64,000 nt of DNA. Origin: Paucilactobacillus oligofermentans DSM 15707 = LMG 22743. Its GTDB lineage: Bacteria; Bacillota; Bacilli; Lactobacillales; Lactobacillaceae. This document shows positions 29,135 through 37,804 of this stretch, piece by piece. How positions within the stretch are numbered: the stretch's first letter is position 1; every line of letters begins with the position of its first letter. The DNA lies in NCBI RefSeq assembly GCF_001434315.1, contig NZ_AZFE01000003.1, positions 124,001 to 188,000 of the forward strand, read 5' to 3'. The notes below the pieces were generated by a model, which saw only the letters and a list, made by a program, of their open reading frames with translations, did not search any database and had not been told where the DNA came from. A program made the position numbers and the translations under genes.

Positions 29135-29760
29135 ATTTGCTTTAGTAGCCATAAGACGGCTAACTGCACGATTGTAATGATGGCAACGAAGAAAAGCATG
29201 CGTAGATTCCACATATTGATAATTTGTTTGAAAAACCAAGTTGGGGTTAAAAATAAGTAGAGAGAATGAATTCGTAGGAAACGACCGATATAGACACCAA
29301 TCGCTGAGGCAAGCATTAAAATTGTTGGTAATATCCAGGTTAATTTGATTTTGAAAGTTTGATTAATTCGTTGCGAGATCGTATTTAATTGATAAGTGCT
29401 AAGTAGTAACGCCCCGAACATACTAACCATTAATAATCCAAAATCTAACCACATTCTTGGACTGTTGCTTAATAATCCGTTAGAAAAATCATGTGGATCA
29501 AGTAATGATAGATGAAATAGGTCCGTCATTAAGTATGGCGCATTTGGATAGAAACCTAACCAGAGTATGAAAATTAATAAAAATAACCAAGATTTAACGG
29601 ATTTGATTTTTTTCATTTGAAAGGCAAGTTCGATTGGAATATAGCCTAAAAATGTATTTAAAATAAGAAAATTGAATGGGGATTTAGCTAGAAAAATTAA
29701 AATAATTAAATCAACGAGAAAAAAGCCCCTAATTTTCCATTGCATTGAAATTGATTGCAT
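29119..29760 (-). CDS. DUF1361 family membrane protein
   Basis: A 213-aa membrane protein with about six or seven hydrophobic helices. It carries the family motif WLGFYPNAPYLMTDLFHL and a later FLRIHSLYLF. Function is unknown; such proteins are common in Firmicutes. Start ATG has a GGGGA ribosome binding site. It is convergent with the antiporter and overlaps it by four bases. Confidence 0.8.
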   Translation of the reverse strand: MQSISMQWKIRGFFLVDLIILIFLAKSPFNFLILNTFLGYIPIELAFQMKKIKSVKSWLFLLIFILWLGFYPNAPYLMTDLFHLSLLDPHDFSNGLLSNSPRMWLDFGLLMVSMFGALLLSTYQLNTISQRINQTFKIKLTWILPTILMLASAIGVYIGRFLRIHSLYLFLTPTWFFKQIINMWNLRMLFFVAIITIVQLAVLWLLKQIKTAD

Positions 29761-29876
29761 GATTTATCCCCTCTTTATATAGTTAGATTACCAAAAAAAA
29801 CGTATCACCACCATCAATTTTAGAAAAGTTTCCATTTAATTAATCTTCTAATCTATCATAATAATTTGAGAGTCCG

Positions 29877-29885
29877 TGATATAAT
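29877..29885 (+). promoter_or_regulatory. Extended -10 promoter of cdaA operon
   Basis: TGA-TATAAT at 29877-29885, 31 bp before the cdaA start. Confidence 0.6.
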
Positions 29886-29915
29886 GATTCAGGAACTAAA
29901 TTTGGGGGTATATAA

Positions 29916-30758
29916 ATGGCTTTAGACTGGAGCTCAATCCTGACATGGCAAAATGTCATTCGACTATTCGATATTTTGGTTGTTTGGTTTTTAATTTATG
30001 AATTAATGATCTTGTTGCGTGGCACAAGGGCTGTACAATTATTCCGTGGTATCTTAGTAATTATTATTGTTAAACTGGCTAGTTGGTACTTTGGATTAAG
30101 TACGGTTTCTTGGATTATGGATCAAATCATTAACTGGGGTGTCATCGCGATGGTGGTTATTTTTCAACCAGAAGTTCGTCGTGGATTAGAGCATCTTGGA
30201 CGTGGAACTGTTTTGACGCGTAATAAGCGGCAAAATGAGGAAGAAGAGCTGTTAGTCCAACAACTTGATCAAGCCATGCAATATATGTCGAAGCGAAGAA
30301 TTGGTGCTTTAATATCGATTCAGATGGAAACTGGGCTTGAAGAATATATTGAAACTGGGATTCCGATGAATGCGGATGTATCCGGAGCGTTGTTGATTAA
30401 TACGTTTATTCCCAATACCCCATTACATGATGGTGCAGTAATTATTAAAGATAATAAAATTGCTGTTGCAGCAGCGTATTTACCCTTATCTGAAAGTAAC
30501 CTGATTCCTAAAGAATTAGGGACTAGACATCGAGCTGCTGTTGGTATCAGTGAGGTAACTGATGCATTAACGATTGTTATCTCTGAAGAAACTGGTGAAG
30601 TTTCCATTACGAAGGATAATGATTTATATCGTGGAATGGATCAAGAAATGTACCTTAAATTCTTGCGTAATCAATTATATAAGTCCGCTGATGACAACAA
30701 AACAACCGTAACTAGCTTTATTGAGCGGATCTTTAAAGGCGGTGACCGCAATGTATGA
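29916..30758 (+). CDS. cdaA: Diadenylate cyclase CdaA
   Basis: Makes the second messenger c-di-AMP from two ATP, controlling K+ uptake, osmolytes and wall homeostasis. The 280-aa protein has three N-terminal membrane helices (about residues 14-32, 44-60 and 66-84) and a DAC domain with the catalytic DGA (172-174) and RHR (204-206) motifs. It overlaps cdaR by eight bases and is followed by glmM, the conserved cdaA-cdaR-glmM operon in which CdaR and GlmM regulate the cyclase. Confidence 0.97.
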   Translation: MALDWSSILTWQNVIRLFDILVVWFLIYELMILLRGTRAVQLFRGILVIIIVKLASWYFGLSTVSWIMDQIINWGVIAMVVIFQPEVRRGLEHLGRGTVLTRNKRQNEEEELLVQQLDQAMQYMSKRRIGALISIQMETGLEEYIETGIPMNADVSGALLINTFIPNTPLHDGAVIIKDNKIAVAAAYLPLSESNLIPKELGTRHRAAVGISEVTDALTIVISEETGEVSITKDNDLYRGMDQEMYLKFLRNQLYKSADDNKTTVTSFIERIFKGGDRNV

Positions 30759-31590
30759 TAAATTAACTAAGTTATTCTTTAAGAGTCATACCTTTTTGAG
30801 GATTAGTGCATTAGTCTTAGCAATCTTATTATTTGTGTATGTTAATGGTGAAAAATTACAAAATGTGCGTGATAGCGATAGTGGGAACAGTTCGACGTTA
30901 ACTTCGACGGTTAAGAAAACCATAACGGTACCGTTAAATGTAAATGTGGATAGTGATAAATACGTTGTGACTGGTTATCCAGCCAATGTTAAAGTAACGA
31001 TTACTGGACCTGCGGCGCTGGTTACAACGACGTCGAATACACAAAACTTTAAAATTGCCGCTGATTTAAGTAAACTAGGTACTGGAACTCATAAAGTAAA
31101 ACTAAAAGAGACTGGAATTAATAAAGATCTGAGTTATGCAATTGATCCTAGTACAATTACAGTAACGATTGCTACCCGTAAAACGGTAACTTTACCAGTT
31201 GATATTCAAGTTAACTCAGATCAACTTCCTGATAGTTACAAGGTTGGAAAAGCAACGTCTTCAATTGATTCAGTCAAAGTCACAGGGGCTAGTGCTGATA
31301 TTAGCAAAATTAACCGAATTATTGCTTCAGTAGCAATTCCTAAAGATACTAAATCTGACTTATCTCGCAAGGTTACCTTGCAGGCAATTGATTCTAACGG
31401 GAATACTGTTAATGTTGTTATTTCACCATCAACAACAACAGTTAAAGTTCCAATCTCACATGATTCGAATGGAAGCTCAAGTGAAAGTAAAACTTCAAGT
31501 GCTAGTTCAACTTCGCAAGCTATATCCGAATCAGATGCTAGTGAGTCGTCTACTGATTCAAGTAGTTCAAGTTCAGCATCATCTAACTAA
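30751..31590 (+). CDS. cdaR: CdaA regulatory protein CdaR (YbbR domains)
   Basis: CdaR is a membrane-anchored protein with extracytoplasmic YbbR repeats that modulates CdaA. The 279-aa protein has one N-terminal membrane helix (about residues 15-33: ISALVLAILLFVYVNG), then YbbR-like repeats around VPLNVNVDSDKYVVTGYP and LPVDIQVNSDQLPDSYK, and ends in a 45-residue Ser-rich tail. ATG 30751 was chosen because GGCGGTGACC precedes it; an upstream TTG lies deep inside cdaA. Confidence 0.93.
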   Translation: MYDKLTKLFFKSHTFLRISALVLAILLFVYVNGEKLQNVRDSDSGNSSTLTSTVKKTITVPLNVNVDSDKYVVTGYPANVKVTITGPAALVTTTSNTQNFKIAADLSKLGTGTHKVKLKETGINKDLSYAIDPSTITVTIATRKTVTLPVDIQVNSDQLPDSYKVGKATSSIDSVKVTGASADISKINRIIASVAIPKDTKSDLSRKVTLQAIDSNGNTVNVVISPSTTTVKVPISHDSNGSSSESKTSSASSTSQAISESDASESSTDSSSSSSASSN

Positions 31591-31627
31591 TATAATCGTG
31601 AATTATTTTTGAGAAATGAGGAAAACA

Positions 31628-32977
31628 ATGGATTTAAAATATTTTGGAACTGATGGTGTACGTGGAGTGGCAAACTCTGACTTAAGCCCAGAATTAGCGT
31701 TTAAACTAGGACGAGCTGGAGGATATGTATTAACACAACATTCAGATCGCAAGCAAGCCCAAGTATTAATCTCGCGTGATACACGAATTTCTGGTGAGAT
31801 GCTTGAAAGTGCGTTAGTTGCTGGATTGCTATCAGTTGGCATTGAAGTTCTACGTTTAGGGGTTGTAACGACCCCTGGAGTTGCGTATTTAGTGCGAGCT
31901 CAAGAAGCTGATGCTGGCGTAATGATTACCGCATCACATAATCCAATCCAATATAATGGTATTAAATTTTTTGGCGATGATGGTTTTAAATTATCGGATG
32001 AAATTGAATTAGAAATTGAAAAATTGTTGGATGCACCTGTAGATGAATTACCTCGACCTTCAGATTTGGGATTAGGACGAGTATCAGACTATCGTGAAGG
32101 TTCATTGAAGTATACTCAATTTCTTGAACAAACCATTCCAAACGATTTAGCTGGCCTTTCAATTGCAATTGATGGTGCTAATGGGGCAACAAGTAGCTAT
32201 GTATCATCATTGTTTGCTGACTTGAATGCTGATTTTCACACGATTTCAACGTCCCCTGATGGTTTAAATACCAATCTTGATTGTGGTTCAACTCATCCAG
32301 AACATTTACAAAAATATGTGGTTGATGAAGGCTTACAAATGGGTGTCGCCTTTGATGGTGACGGAGATCGTTGTATTGCGGTTGATGAAAAAGGTAATCT
32401 TATCGATGGAGATAAGATTATGTATATTTGTGGTAAATATTTAAATGAAACTGGTCGATTGAAAAAAGGAACTGTCGTTACAACAGTAATGAGTAATCTT
32501 GGTATGTATAAAGCACTGGAACGTGCTGGAATGACTAGTGTAAAAACTAAAGTTGGCGATCGCTATGTTGTTGAAGAAATGATCAAGAGTGGTTATAATC
32601 TTGGTGGTGAACAATCAGGACATATTGTCTTTATTGACCACAATACAACTGGAGATGGAATGTTAACTGCATTACAATTAATGCAAGTTGTTAAACAAAC
32701 CGGTAAGAGTTTATCTGAATTAGCTAGTGAAGTTACTGAATATCCACAAGAATTAGTTAATATTACGGTGGCTGATAAAGAAGCAGCATTGGCTAATGAA
32801 AGTTTATTAAAAGTGATTGCTGAAGTTGAGGCTGATATGGCTGGTGACGGTCGAGTACTAGTTCGTCCAAGCGGAACGGAACCTTTACTAAGAATTATGG
32901 CTGAAGCACCAACTAAAGAAGCAGTGCATGGTTATGTTCAAAGAATTGTAGCAGTTGCAAATAATGAATTGGTCTAG
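31628..32977 (+). CDS. glmM: Phosphoglucosamine mutase
   Basis: Converts glucosamine 6-phosphate to glucosamine 1-phosphate for UDP-GlcNAc synthesis; also known to inhibit CdaA by direct contact. The 449-aa protein starts [13 protein letters not shown] and has the phosphorylated Ser103 in [11 protein letters not shown], the metal-binding DGDGDRC and the sugar-binding [11 protein letters not shown] 31628 is favoured over ATG 31616 by TGAGGA placed six bases before it and by the usual N-terminus. Confidence 0.97.
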   Translation: MDLKYFGTDGVRGVANSDLSPELAFKLGRAGGYVLTQHSDRKQAQVLISRDTRISGEMLESALVAGLLSVGIEVLRLGVVTTPGVAYLVRAQEADAGVMITASHNPIQYNGIKFFGDDGFKLSDEIELEIEKLLDAPVDELPRPSDLGLGRVSDYREGSLKYTQFLEQTIPNDLAGLSIAIDGANGATSSYVSSLFADLNADFHTISTSPDGLNTNLDCGSTHPEHLQKYVVDEGLQMGVAFDGDGDRCIAVDEKGNLIDGDKIMYICGKYLNETGRLKKGTVVTTVMSNLGMYKALERAGMTSVKTKVGDRYVVEEMIKSGYNLGGEQSGHIVFIDHNTTGDGMLTALQLMQVVKQTGKSLSELASEVTEYPQELVNITVADKEAALANESLLKVIAEVEADMAGDGRVLVRPSGTEPLLRIMAEAPTKEAVHGYVQRIVAVANNELV

Positions 32978-32996
32978 AAATAGACCAATTTTTTAT
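32968..32996 (+). terminator. Terminator of glmM, also a TAGACCAAT inverted pair
   Basis: ATTGGTCTA-GAAA-TAGACCAAT followed by T-run; the stem covers the TAG stop. The two arms also match half-sites of the NagR/dre-like motif seen near nagB. Confidence 0.9.
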
Positions 32997-33000
32997 TTGA

Positions 33001-33029
33001 TTGACATTTGTTGTATATATAGCTAATAT
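33001..33029 (+). promoter_or_regulatory. glmS promoter
   Basis: TTGACA (33001-33006), 17 bases, TAATAT (33024-33029). A TATACCAAT half-site is at 33070-33078 in the leader. The leader of about 70 nt is too short for a glmS ribozyme and has none of its core. Confidence 0.85.
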
Positions 33030-33108
33030 ATTCTATGTTGAGAGTTATCTACGTAGGAAGTATATAATATATACCAATTTTGAGATTTAGATAAGGATGG
33101 AAATGCGT

Positions 33109-34929
33109 ATGTGTGGAATTGTGGGTGTTACTGGAACTAATCAAAGCGTTTCAATATTAATTGAAGGACTTGAAAGACTTGAATATCGTGGGTATGATTC
33201 TGCCGGAATTTATGTAAATGATCAATCAGGCAACGATTATTTAGTTAAACGTGTTGGTCGTATTGTAAATTTAAAAAATGCCATTACTCCAGAAATTTCT
33301 GGGTCAACTGGAATTGGACATACTCGTTGGGCAACTCATGGGGTTCCAAGTGAAACTAATGCACATCCACATTTTTCAAATGATGAACGTTTCTATCTAG
33401 TTCATAACGGTGTAATTGAAAATTTTAAGCAATTAAAAGAAGAATATCTATCAGGTGTTGAGTTTAAAAGTGATACAGATACTGAAGTCATTGTTCAACT
33501 AATTGATCGCTTTGTCGTTGAATATAATATGGATACCCAGGCAGCTTTTTTGAAGGTGTTGCGATTAGTTAGTGATGATTCATCTTATGCATTTGTACTA
33601 ATGGATCGTGAAACTCCAGATACGTTATTTGTTGCAAAAAACAAGAGCCCTTTGCTTGTGGGAGTTGGGGATGGCTTTAATTTAGTCGCTTCTGATGCCG
33701 TAGCTATGCTTAAACAAACACATACTTTTATGGAAATTCAGGATCAAGAAATTGTTGTGGTTAAGCCAGCTGAAATTTTAATTACGGATTTTGATGGTAA
33801 TGAAATGAAACGTGACACTTTCCAAGTTGAGATGGATGCTAGTGCTGCAGATAAGGGGACTTATCCATTTTATATGCTTAAAGAAGTTGATGAACAACCT
33901 GCAGTTATGCGCAAAATTGTTCAAAACTATTTGAATGAAGATGGTGATCCGGTGGTTGATAGTCAGCTACTAGAATCGATTAAAGAGGCTGATCGAATTT
34001 ACATTATCGGAGCTGGAACCAGTTATCATGCAGGATTAGTTGGTGCTAAGATGTTCGAACAATTAACCAATATTCCAACTGAAGTTCATATTTCCTCTGA
34101 ATTTGCTTATGAACAACCAATCATGTCAAAAAAACCATTCTTCATTTTTTTAACGCAAAGTGGAGAAACAGCTGATAGTCGTGAAGTATTAGTTAATGTT
34201 AAAAAGCAAGGTTGGCCAAGTTTAACAATTACTAATGTACCGAAGTCAACACTCTCACGTGAAGCTGACTATACAATGTTGTTACATGCTGGTCCTGAAA
34301 TTGCAGTTGCGTCAACTAAAGCCTATACTGCTCAAGTAGCAGTTGAAGCTGTCTTGGCTAAGGCAATTGGTGAATATTTAAAACACCCACGAGCTGCAGA
34401 ATTTGATTTGAAACATCAATTAGGATTAGTAGCTGTTGGTATGCAAGCATTGGTTGATAGTAAAGAAAAATTAGAATCAGTAGCTTCTAGATATTTATCT
34501 AAACCACGTAATGCGTTTTACATTGGTCGTGGAACAGATTGGTCCGTTGCCCTTGAATCTGCATTAAAATTAAAAGAAATTTCTTATGTTCAAGCTGAAG
34601 GTTTTGCATCCGGTGAATTAAAGCATGGTACGATTGCTTTGATTGAATCACAAACGCCAGTAATTGGAATCATTACCCAAGATCGTACGGCTGGTCTAAC
34701 ACGGAGTAACTTACAAGAAGTTATCTCTCGTGGTGCTAGTGTAATTACGATTGTAACGAAACATTTGGCACAAACCGATGATACGATTGTTTTACCAGAT
34801 GTTGATCCACTGTTAACACCATTACTTAGTGTGGTACCAGCACAGTTGTTGGCATACTACACCAGTTTAGGTAAAGGGCTAGACGTGGATAAACCACGAA
34901 ATTTAGCAAAATCAGTAACGGTACAATAA
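33109..34929 (+). CDS. glmS: Glutamine-fructose-6-phosphate aminotransferase
   Basis: Makes glucosamine 6-phosphate from fructose 6-phosphate and glutamine, the entry to amino-sugar and cell-wall synthesis. The start must be ATG 33109 because the N-terminal Cys (MCGIVGVTG) is the glutaminase nucleophile after Met removal; in-frame ATGs at 33097 and 33103 would block it. 606 aa. Class II amidotransferase part: HTRWATHGVPSETNAHPH; two SIS domains: GAGTSYHAGLV, SQSGETADSREVL-like TQSGETADS and GRGTDWSVALE. C-terminal KPRNLAKSVTVQ is canonical. Confidence 0.98.
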   Translation: MCGIVGVTGTNQSVSILIEGLERLEYRGYDSAGIYVNDQSGNDYLVKRVGRIVNLKNAITPEISGSTGIGHTRWATHGVPSETNAHPHFSNDERFYLVHNGVIENFKQLKEEYLSGVEFKSDTDTEVIVQLIDRFVVEYNMDTQAAFLKVLRLVSDDSSYAFVLMDRETPDTLFVAKNKSPLLVGVGDGFNLVASDAVAMLKQTHTFMEIQDQEIVVVKPAEILITDFDGNEMKRDTFQVEMDASAADKGTYPFYMLKEVDEQPAVMRKIVQNYLNEDGDPVVDSQLLESIKEADRIYIIGAGTSYHAGLVGAKMFEQLTNIPTEVHISSEFAYEQPIMSKKPFFIFLTQSGETADSREVLVNVKKQGWPSLTITNVPKSTLSREADYTMLLHAGPEIAVASTKAYTAQVAVEAVLAKAIGEYLKHPRAAEFDLKHQLGLVAVGMQALVDSKEKLESVASRYLSKPRNAFYIGRGTDWSVALESALKLKEISYVQAEGFASGELKHGTIALIESQTPVIGIITQDRTAGLTRSNLQEVISRGASVITIVTKHLAQTDDTIVLPDVDPLLTPLLSVVPAQLLAYYTSLGKGLDVDKPRNLAKSVTVQ

Positions 34930-34942
34930 TTAATAAACACTT

Positions 34943-34969
34943 AAGACTTCTACAAGAAGTCTTTTTTTG
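34943..34969 (+). terminator. Terminator of glmS
   Basis: AAGACTTC pairs with GAAGTCTT, extended by one T-A pair, then a T-run. Confidence 0.9.
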
Positions 34970-35007
34970 TGTATTTACTTTATTGTAAACAGCAAATATT
35001 GGAAAAA

Positions 35008-35039
35008 CGCTTGCAAAATGTAAGCGAATTTCATATACT
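35008..35039 (+). promoter_or_regulatory. gntP promoter with palindromic operator
   Basis: -35 TTGCAA (35011-35016), 17 bases, -10 TATACT (35034-35039). Overlapping the -35 is CGCTTGCA-AAA-TGTAAGCG (35008-35026), an inverted repeat of eight bases with one mismatch. It is not a cre; it looks like the operator of a local GntR- or LacI-type regulator. Confidence 0.7.
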
Positions 35040-35085
35040 AAACTTTGTGTTTTTATTTTAATTTGAAAGTGAGTAGGTATATATA

Positions 35086-36438
35086 ATGCAGTTTGTCGTA
35101 TTGTTATTAGGAATTTTGTTACTGCTTTTCTTGATCATCAAGGTCAAGTTAAACACCTTCGTTTCACTTATTGTTACTGCTATTTTAGTCGCACTTGGTC
35201 TCGGAATGAATCCAGCGGAAATCGCGGATACGATTAAAGAAGGAATTGGTAGTTCACTTGGTGAATTAGCTATTGTCTTTGGTTTCGGTGCTATGATTGG
35301 TCGGTTAGTTTCTGATGCCGGTGGATCATATCGGATTGCGAAAACATTAATCAATCTATTTGGTAAGAAACGTCTACAACTTGCTGTTGTGGTTGCTTCA
35401 TTTATCATTGGGATGTCAATGTTCTTCGAAGTTGGAATGGTTCTATTAATTCCTATTGTCTTCGCTATTGCCTTAGAAGCTGAAGTTCCATTGCTTTATT
35501 TGGGTATTTCAATGGCAACTGCATTATCTGCAACCCAAGGATTTTTACCTCCACAACCAGCTCCAACTGCTGTTGCCTCAGCGTTGGGTGCTAATTTAGG
35601 AATGGTATTGATGGTCGGAATTGTGGTTGCAATTCCCTGTGTGGCAATTGCTGGACCATTATTTACTATCGTTGCTAAAAAAATGGCTCCTGAAGCATTT
35701 GTGATTAAGAAGTCACTACCAGCTTTTGGTGAGGTTAAAGAATATAATCTTAACGAAACTCCTGGTTTTGGTATTTCTGCTTTAACATCATTATTTCCCG
35801 TTATTTTTATGATGCTTGCAACTATCTATTCTTTAGCGGTACATGGTGGTAAAACACTTAAAAACCCTCAAGGATTTGATGCAGTAGTTTCAATGTTGGG
35901 TAATCCAATGATTGCTATGGTGATTGCCTTACTATTTGCAATTTGGTCGATGGGAATCCATCGCGGTCGGACAATGGCCCAAATTGGAACAACACTTGAA
36001 ACAGCAATTAAATCAATTGCCATGTTATTAATGGTTATTGGTGGTGGAGCTGCTTTCAAACAGGTTTTAATTAATGGTGGTGTTGGTGATGCTGTTCAAA
36101 GCTTGATGGCAAATGCTAGTCTTTCACCATTAATTTTGGCATGGCTAATTACGGTTATTTTACGTATTTGTCTCGGATCTGCTACGGTTTCAGGAATGAC
36201 AGCTGCCGGTCTAGTGGTTCCACTTATGCATGCAACTGGTGCCAATCCTGTCTTGATGGCCCTTGCTATTGGGGCTGGTTCATTAGCAGCTTCGCATGTT
36301 AATGATGCTGGTTTTTGGATGTTTAAAGAATATTTTGATTTAACGGTTAAACAAACACTTTCAATTTGGACAGTTCTTGAAACCATCATTTCAATTGTTG
36401 GTTTGGGAATGGTTCTGTTATTAAGTTTAGTAATGTAA
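35086..36438 (+). CDS. gntP: GntP family gluconate/H+ permease (copy 1)
   Basis: A secondary transporter of the gluconate:H+ symporter family, 450 aa with about 12 membrane helices. Typical stretches are FGFGAMIGRLVSDAGGSYRI, GFLPPQPAPTAVASAL and NDAGFWMFKEYFDLTVKQT. It may import gluconate or a related sugar acid. No kinase or dehydrogenase is adjacent, and it stands alone between glmS and nagB. A second, related copy lies at 60207-61541. The ATG is 47 bp after the -10; the ribosome binding site is weak (GAAAGTGAG). Confidence 0.9.
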   Translation: MQFVVLLLGILLLLFLIIKVKLNTFVSLIVTAILVALGLGMNPAEIADTIKEGIGSSLGELAIVFGFGAMIGRLVSDAGGSYRIAKTLINLFGKKRLQLAVVVASFIIGMSMFFEVGMVLLIPIVFAIALEAEVPLLYLGISMATALSATQGFLPPQPAPTAVASALGANLGMVLMVGIVVAIPCVAIAGPLFTIVAKKMAPEAFVIKKSLPAFGEVKEYNLNETPGFGISALTSLFPVIFMMLATIYSLAVHGGKTLKNPQGFDAVVSMLGNPMIAMVIALLFAIWSMGIHRGRTMAQIGTTLETAIKSIAMLLMVIGGGAAFKQVLINGGVGDAVQSLMANASLSPLILAWLITVILRICLGSATVSGMTAAGLVVPLMHATGANPVLMALAIGAGSLAASHVNDAGFWMFKEYFDLTVKQTLSIWTVLETIISIVGLGMVLLLSLVM

Positions 36439-36448
36439 TTTTTAAAGG

Positions 36449-36478
36449 ACGGGGTTGCTTAGGCAATTCCGTTTTTTA
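36449..36478 (+). terminator. Terminator of gntP copy 1
   Basis: ACGGGGTTGC-TTAG-GCAATTCCGT with two G-T pairs, then a T-run. Confidence 0.85.
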
Positions 36479-36503
36479 TTTGCTTTTTTTTATAAGGTGG
36501 GCT

Positions 36504-36525
36504 ATTATTGGACTATACCAATAAT
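36504..36525 (+). promoter_or_regulatory. NagR/dre-like operator of nagB
   Basis: ATTATTGG-ACTATA-CCAATAAT: eight-base perfect inverted arms. The core ATTGGACTATACCAAT resembles the palindromic sites bound by HutC/GntR-family NagR (YvoA) regulators. It lies 24 bp before the nagB start, where it would block transcription. NagR itself is not in the window. Confidence 0.65.
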
Positions 36526-36548
36526 GGCGATTAATCAGGAGGACTACT

Positions 36549-37253
36549 ATGAAAATTAATATTGTAAAAGATAGTAAAGCAGCAGGACAAGCTGGATATA
36601 AATTATTTAAAGAACAATTGGATAATGGGAGTCATGTATTTGGATTAGCAACGGGAAGTACACCTATTACTACTTATGATGCAATTACAGCTAGTGATTT
36701 AGATTTTTCCGATTGTATTTCAATTAATCTAGATGAATATGCTGGGTTACCAGGAACGCATGAACAAAGCTATCGCTATTTTATGAATCAACATTTATTT
36801 TCGAAAAAGCCATTTAAGGAATCATTTGTGCCAGATGGAATGAATGAAGCCGATGCTGAAATTAAACGTTATGAAAAAATTATTGAAGAACATCCAGTTG
36901 ATTTTCAAATTTTAGGGTTAGGTCGGAATGGTCATATCGGCTTTAATGAACCAGGGACTGCATTTGATTCACGGACGCATAAAGTTGCCTTAACTGAGTC
37001 AACGATTGCTTCTAACGCCCGCTTTTTTGATAATGAGGCCGATGTTCCTAAGTTTGCCTATTCAATGGGGATCGGAACAATTATGGACGCAAAAGCTATT
37101 TTGCTTGAAGCTTATGGCGAAAATAAAGCAGATGCAGTTCAAAAAATGATTGAAGGACCCGTAACTGAAGATTTGCCCGCTTCAATTTTGCAACGACATC
37201 CGAATGTTACGATCATTTTAGATGAAGCAGCCGCATCAAAATTAAAAAAATAA
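36549..37253 (+). CDS. nagB: Glucosamine-6-phosphate deaminase
   Basis: Converts glucosamine 6-phosphate to fructose 6-phosphate and ammonia, the reverse of the GlmS step, for use of amino sugars. The 234-aa protein has [13 protein letters not shown], the catalytic Asp62 in SINLDEYAG and [19 protein letters not shown] with the catalytic His. CAGGAGG precedes the ATG. No nagA is adjacent. No terminator directly follows; the next one (37349) belongs to the candidate sRNA and could also end nagB transcripts. Confidence 0.97.
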   Translation: MKINIVKDSKAAGQAGYKLFKEQLDNGSHVFGLATGSTPITTYDAITASDLDFSDCISINLDEYAGLPGTHEQSYRYFMNQHLFSKKPFKESFVPDGMNEADAEIKRYEKIIEEHPVDFQILGLGRNGHIGFNEPGTAFDSRTHKVALTESTIASNARFFDNEADVPKFAYSMGIGTIMDAKAILLEAYGENKADAVQKMIEGPVTEDLPASILQRHPNVTIILDEAAASKLKK

Positions 37254-37263
37254 GAAAAGCCTA

Positions 37264-37292
37264 TTGACAGCGCTTTCATTTAGGCGTATTCT
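37264..37292 (+). promoter_or_regulatory. Promoter with perfect cre, before a candidate sRNA
   Basis: -35 TTGACA (37264-37269), 17 bases, -10 TATTCT (37287-37292). TGACAGCGCTTTCA (37265-37278) fits the CcpA cre consensus TGWNANCGNTNWCA at every defined position and overlaps the -35, a placement that normally gives repression on preferred sugars. Confidence 0.8.
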
Positions 37293-37299
37293 TTGTGTC

Positions 37300-37380
37300 A
37301 TGAGGTATGGAAATACCTTCTAATCAATTCTCTTTCTCTCTTATGCCGATCACCGTTTTCCCGAACGGTGATTTTTTTTT
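37300..37380 (+). ncRNA. Candidate CcpA-controlled small RNA, about 80 nt
   Basis: Predicted from signals, not from a known family. Transcription from the cre-overlapped promoter would start near 37300. The RNA begins with a hairpin AGGTAT-GGAA-ATACCT (37303-37318) capped by a GNRA-type loop, continues with a single strand rich in C and U (TTCTCTTTCTCTCTT, 37328-37342), and ends in a strong intrinsic terminator. No open reading frame with a ribosome binding site fits inside. The stretch 37326-37341 can pair with the glcU ribosome binding site at 50900-50918. S. aureus RsaI is an analogous CcpA-repressed RNA. Alternatively it is the 3' UTR of nagB, 11 bp upstream. Confidence 0.6.
37349..37380 (+). 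terminator. Terminator of the candidate sRNA
   Basis: ATCACCGTT-TTCCCG-AACGGTGAT followed by eight T. Confidence 0.93.
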
Positions 37381-37407
37381 GACTTTGAATCTTATTTTCA
37401 TTAAAAT
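37379..37407 (+). promoter_or_regulatory. Promoter of the 101-aa gene
   Basis: TTGACT (37379-37384), 17 bases, TAAAAT (37402-37407). It starts in the T-run of the sRNA terminator, so the two units are separate. Confidence 0.7.
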
Positions 37408-37429
37408 AGTTTCTTGTGGGGTGAATGTA

Positions 37430-37735
37430 ATGAATGAATTAACATTAGATATCGTAGAAGAAATAACACGTAAAGATGGCAGTAAATATTATGAAGTTGG
37501 TAATATGGTTCAAAATGGTCGGGCAGAATTAGCAGCTGAACGTGGGTTTATTCAATTAGTTAGAATCTTACAATTAAATATTCCACATTCACAAAATGTA
37601 GCAAAGTATGAAGCCTATGTTAGTGATAATTTTGAAGACTTAGGTGAGTCAATGGATCATTGGAATGAATGGACTAGAAATCAAGATATTGAACCTATTT
37701 TTCAAAACATTTTAGAAGAAAACCATATTGGTTAA
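37430..37735 (+). CDS. Conserved-looking small protein of 101 aa, unknown function
   Basis: Not recognised. The 101-aa protein begins MNELTLDIVEEITRKDGSK and contains NMVQNGRAELAAERGFIQLV; it is acidic, soluble and mostly helical, without Cys or a membrane segment. ATG 37430 is chosen because GGGGTG lies six bases upstream and a promoter sits at 37379-37407. The longer in-frame opening from 37307 would run through the sRNA and its terminator and is rejected. It is followed by a tRNA-Asn gene. Confidence 0.75.
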   Translation: MNELTLDIVEEITRKDGSKYYEVGNMVQNGRAELAAERGFIQLVRILQLNIPHSQNVAKYEAYVSDNFEDLGESMDHWNEWTRNQDIEPIFQNILEENHIG

Positions 37736-37752
37736 AAAAATGATAAAAAGCC

Positions 37753-37782
37753 TTTACACAGTACCGTTTTTTATGGTATAAA
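37753..37782 (+). promoter_or_regulatory. Promoter of the first tRNA-Asn
   Basis: TTTACA (37753-37758), 18 bases, TATAAA (37777-37782). Confidence 0.7.
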
Positions 37783-37804
37783 TGTAACTGTTGTTTTGCA
37801 ATAT

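Noticed and set aside
33030-33108. glmS ribozyme in the glmS leader
   Set aside because: Leader is about 70 nt and lacks the ribozyme core; not present.
35058-35408. 116-codon minus-strand frame over gntP start
   Set aside because: Antisense shadow of a hydrophobic gene; no independent signals.
37307-37429. 41-codon N-terminal extension of the 101-aa protein
   Set aside because: It would cover the sRNA, its terminator and the downstream promoter, and has no ribosome binding site.
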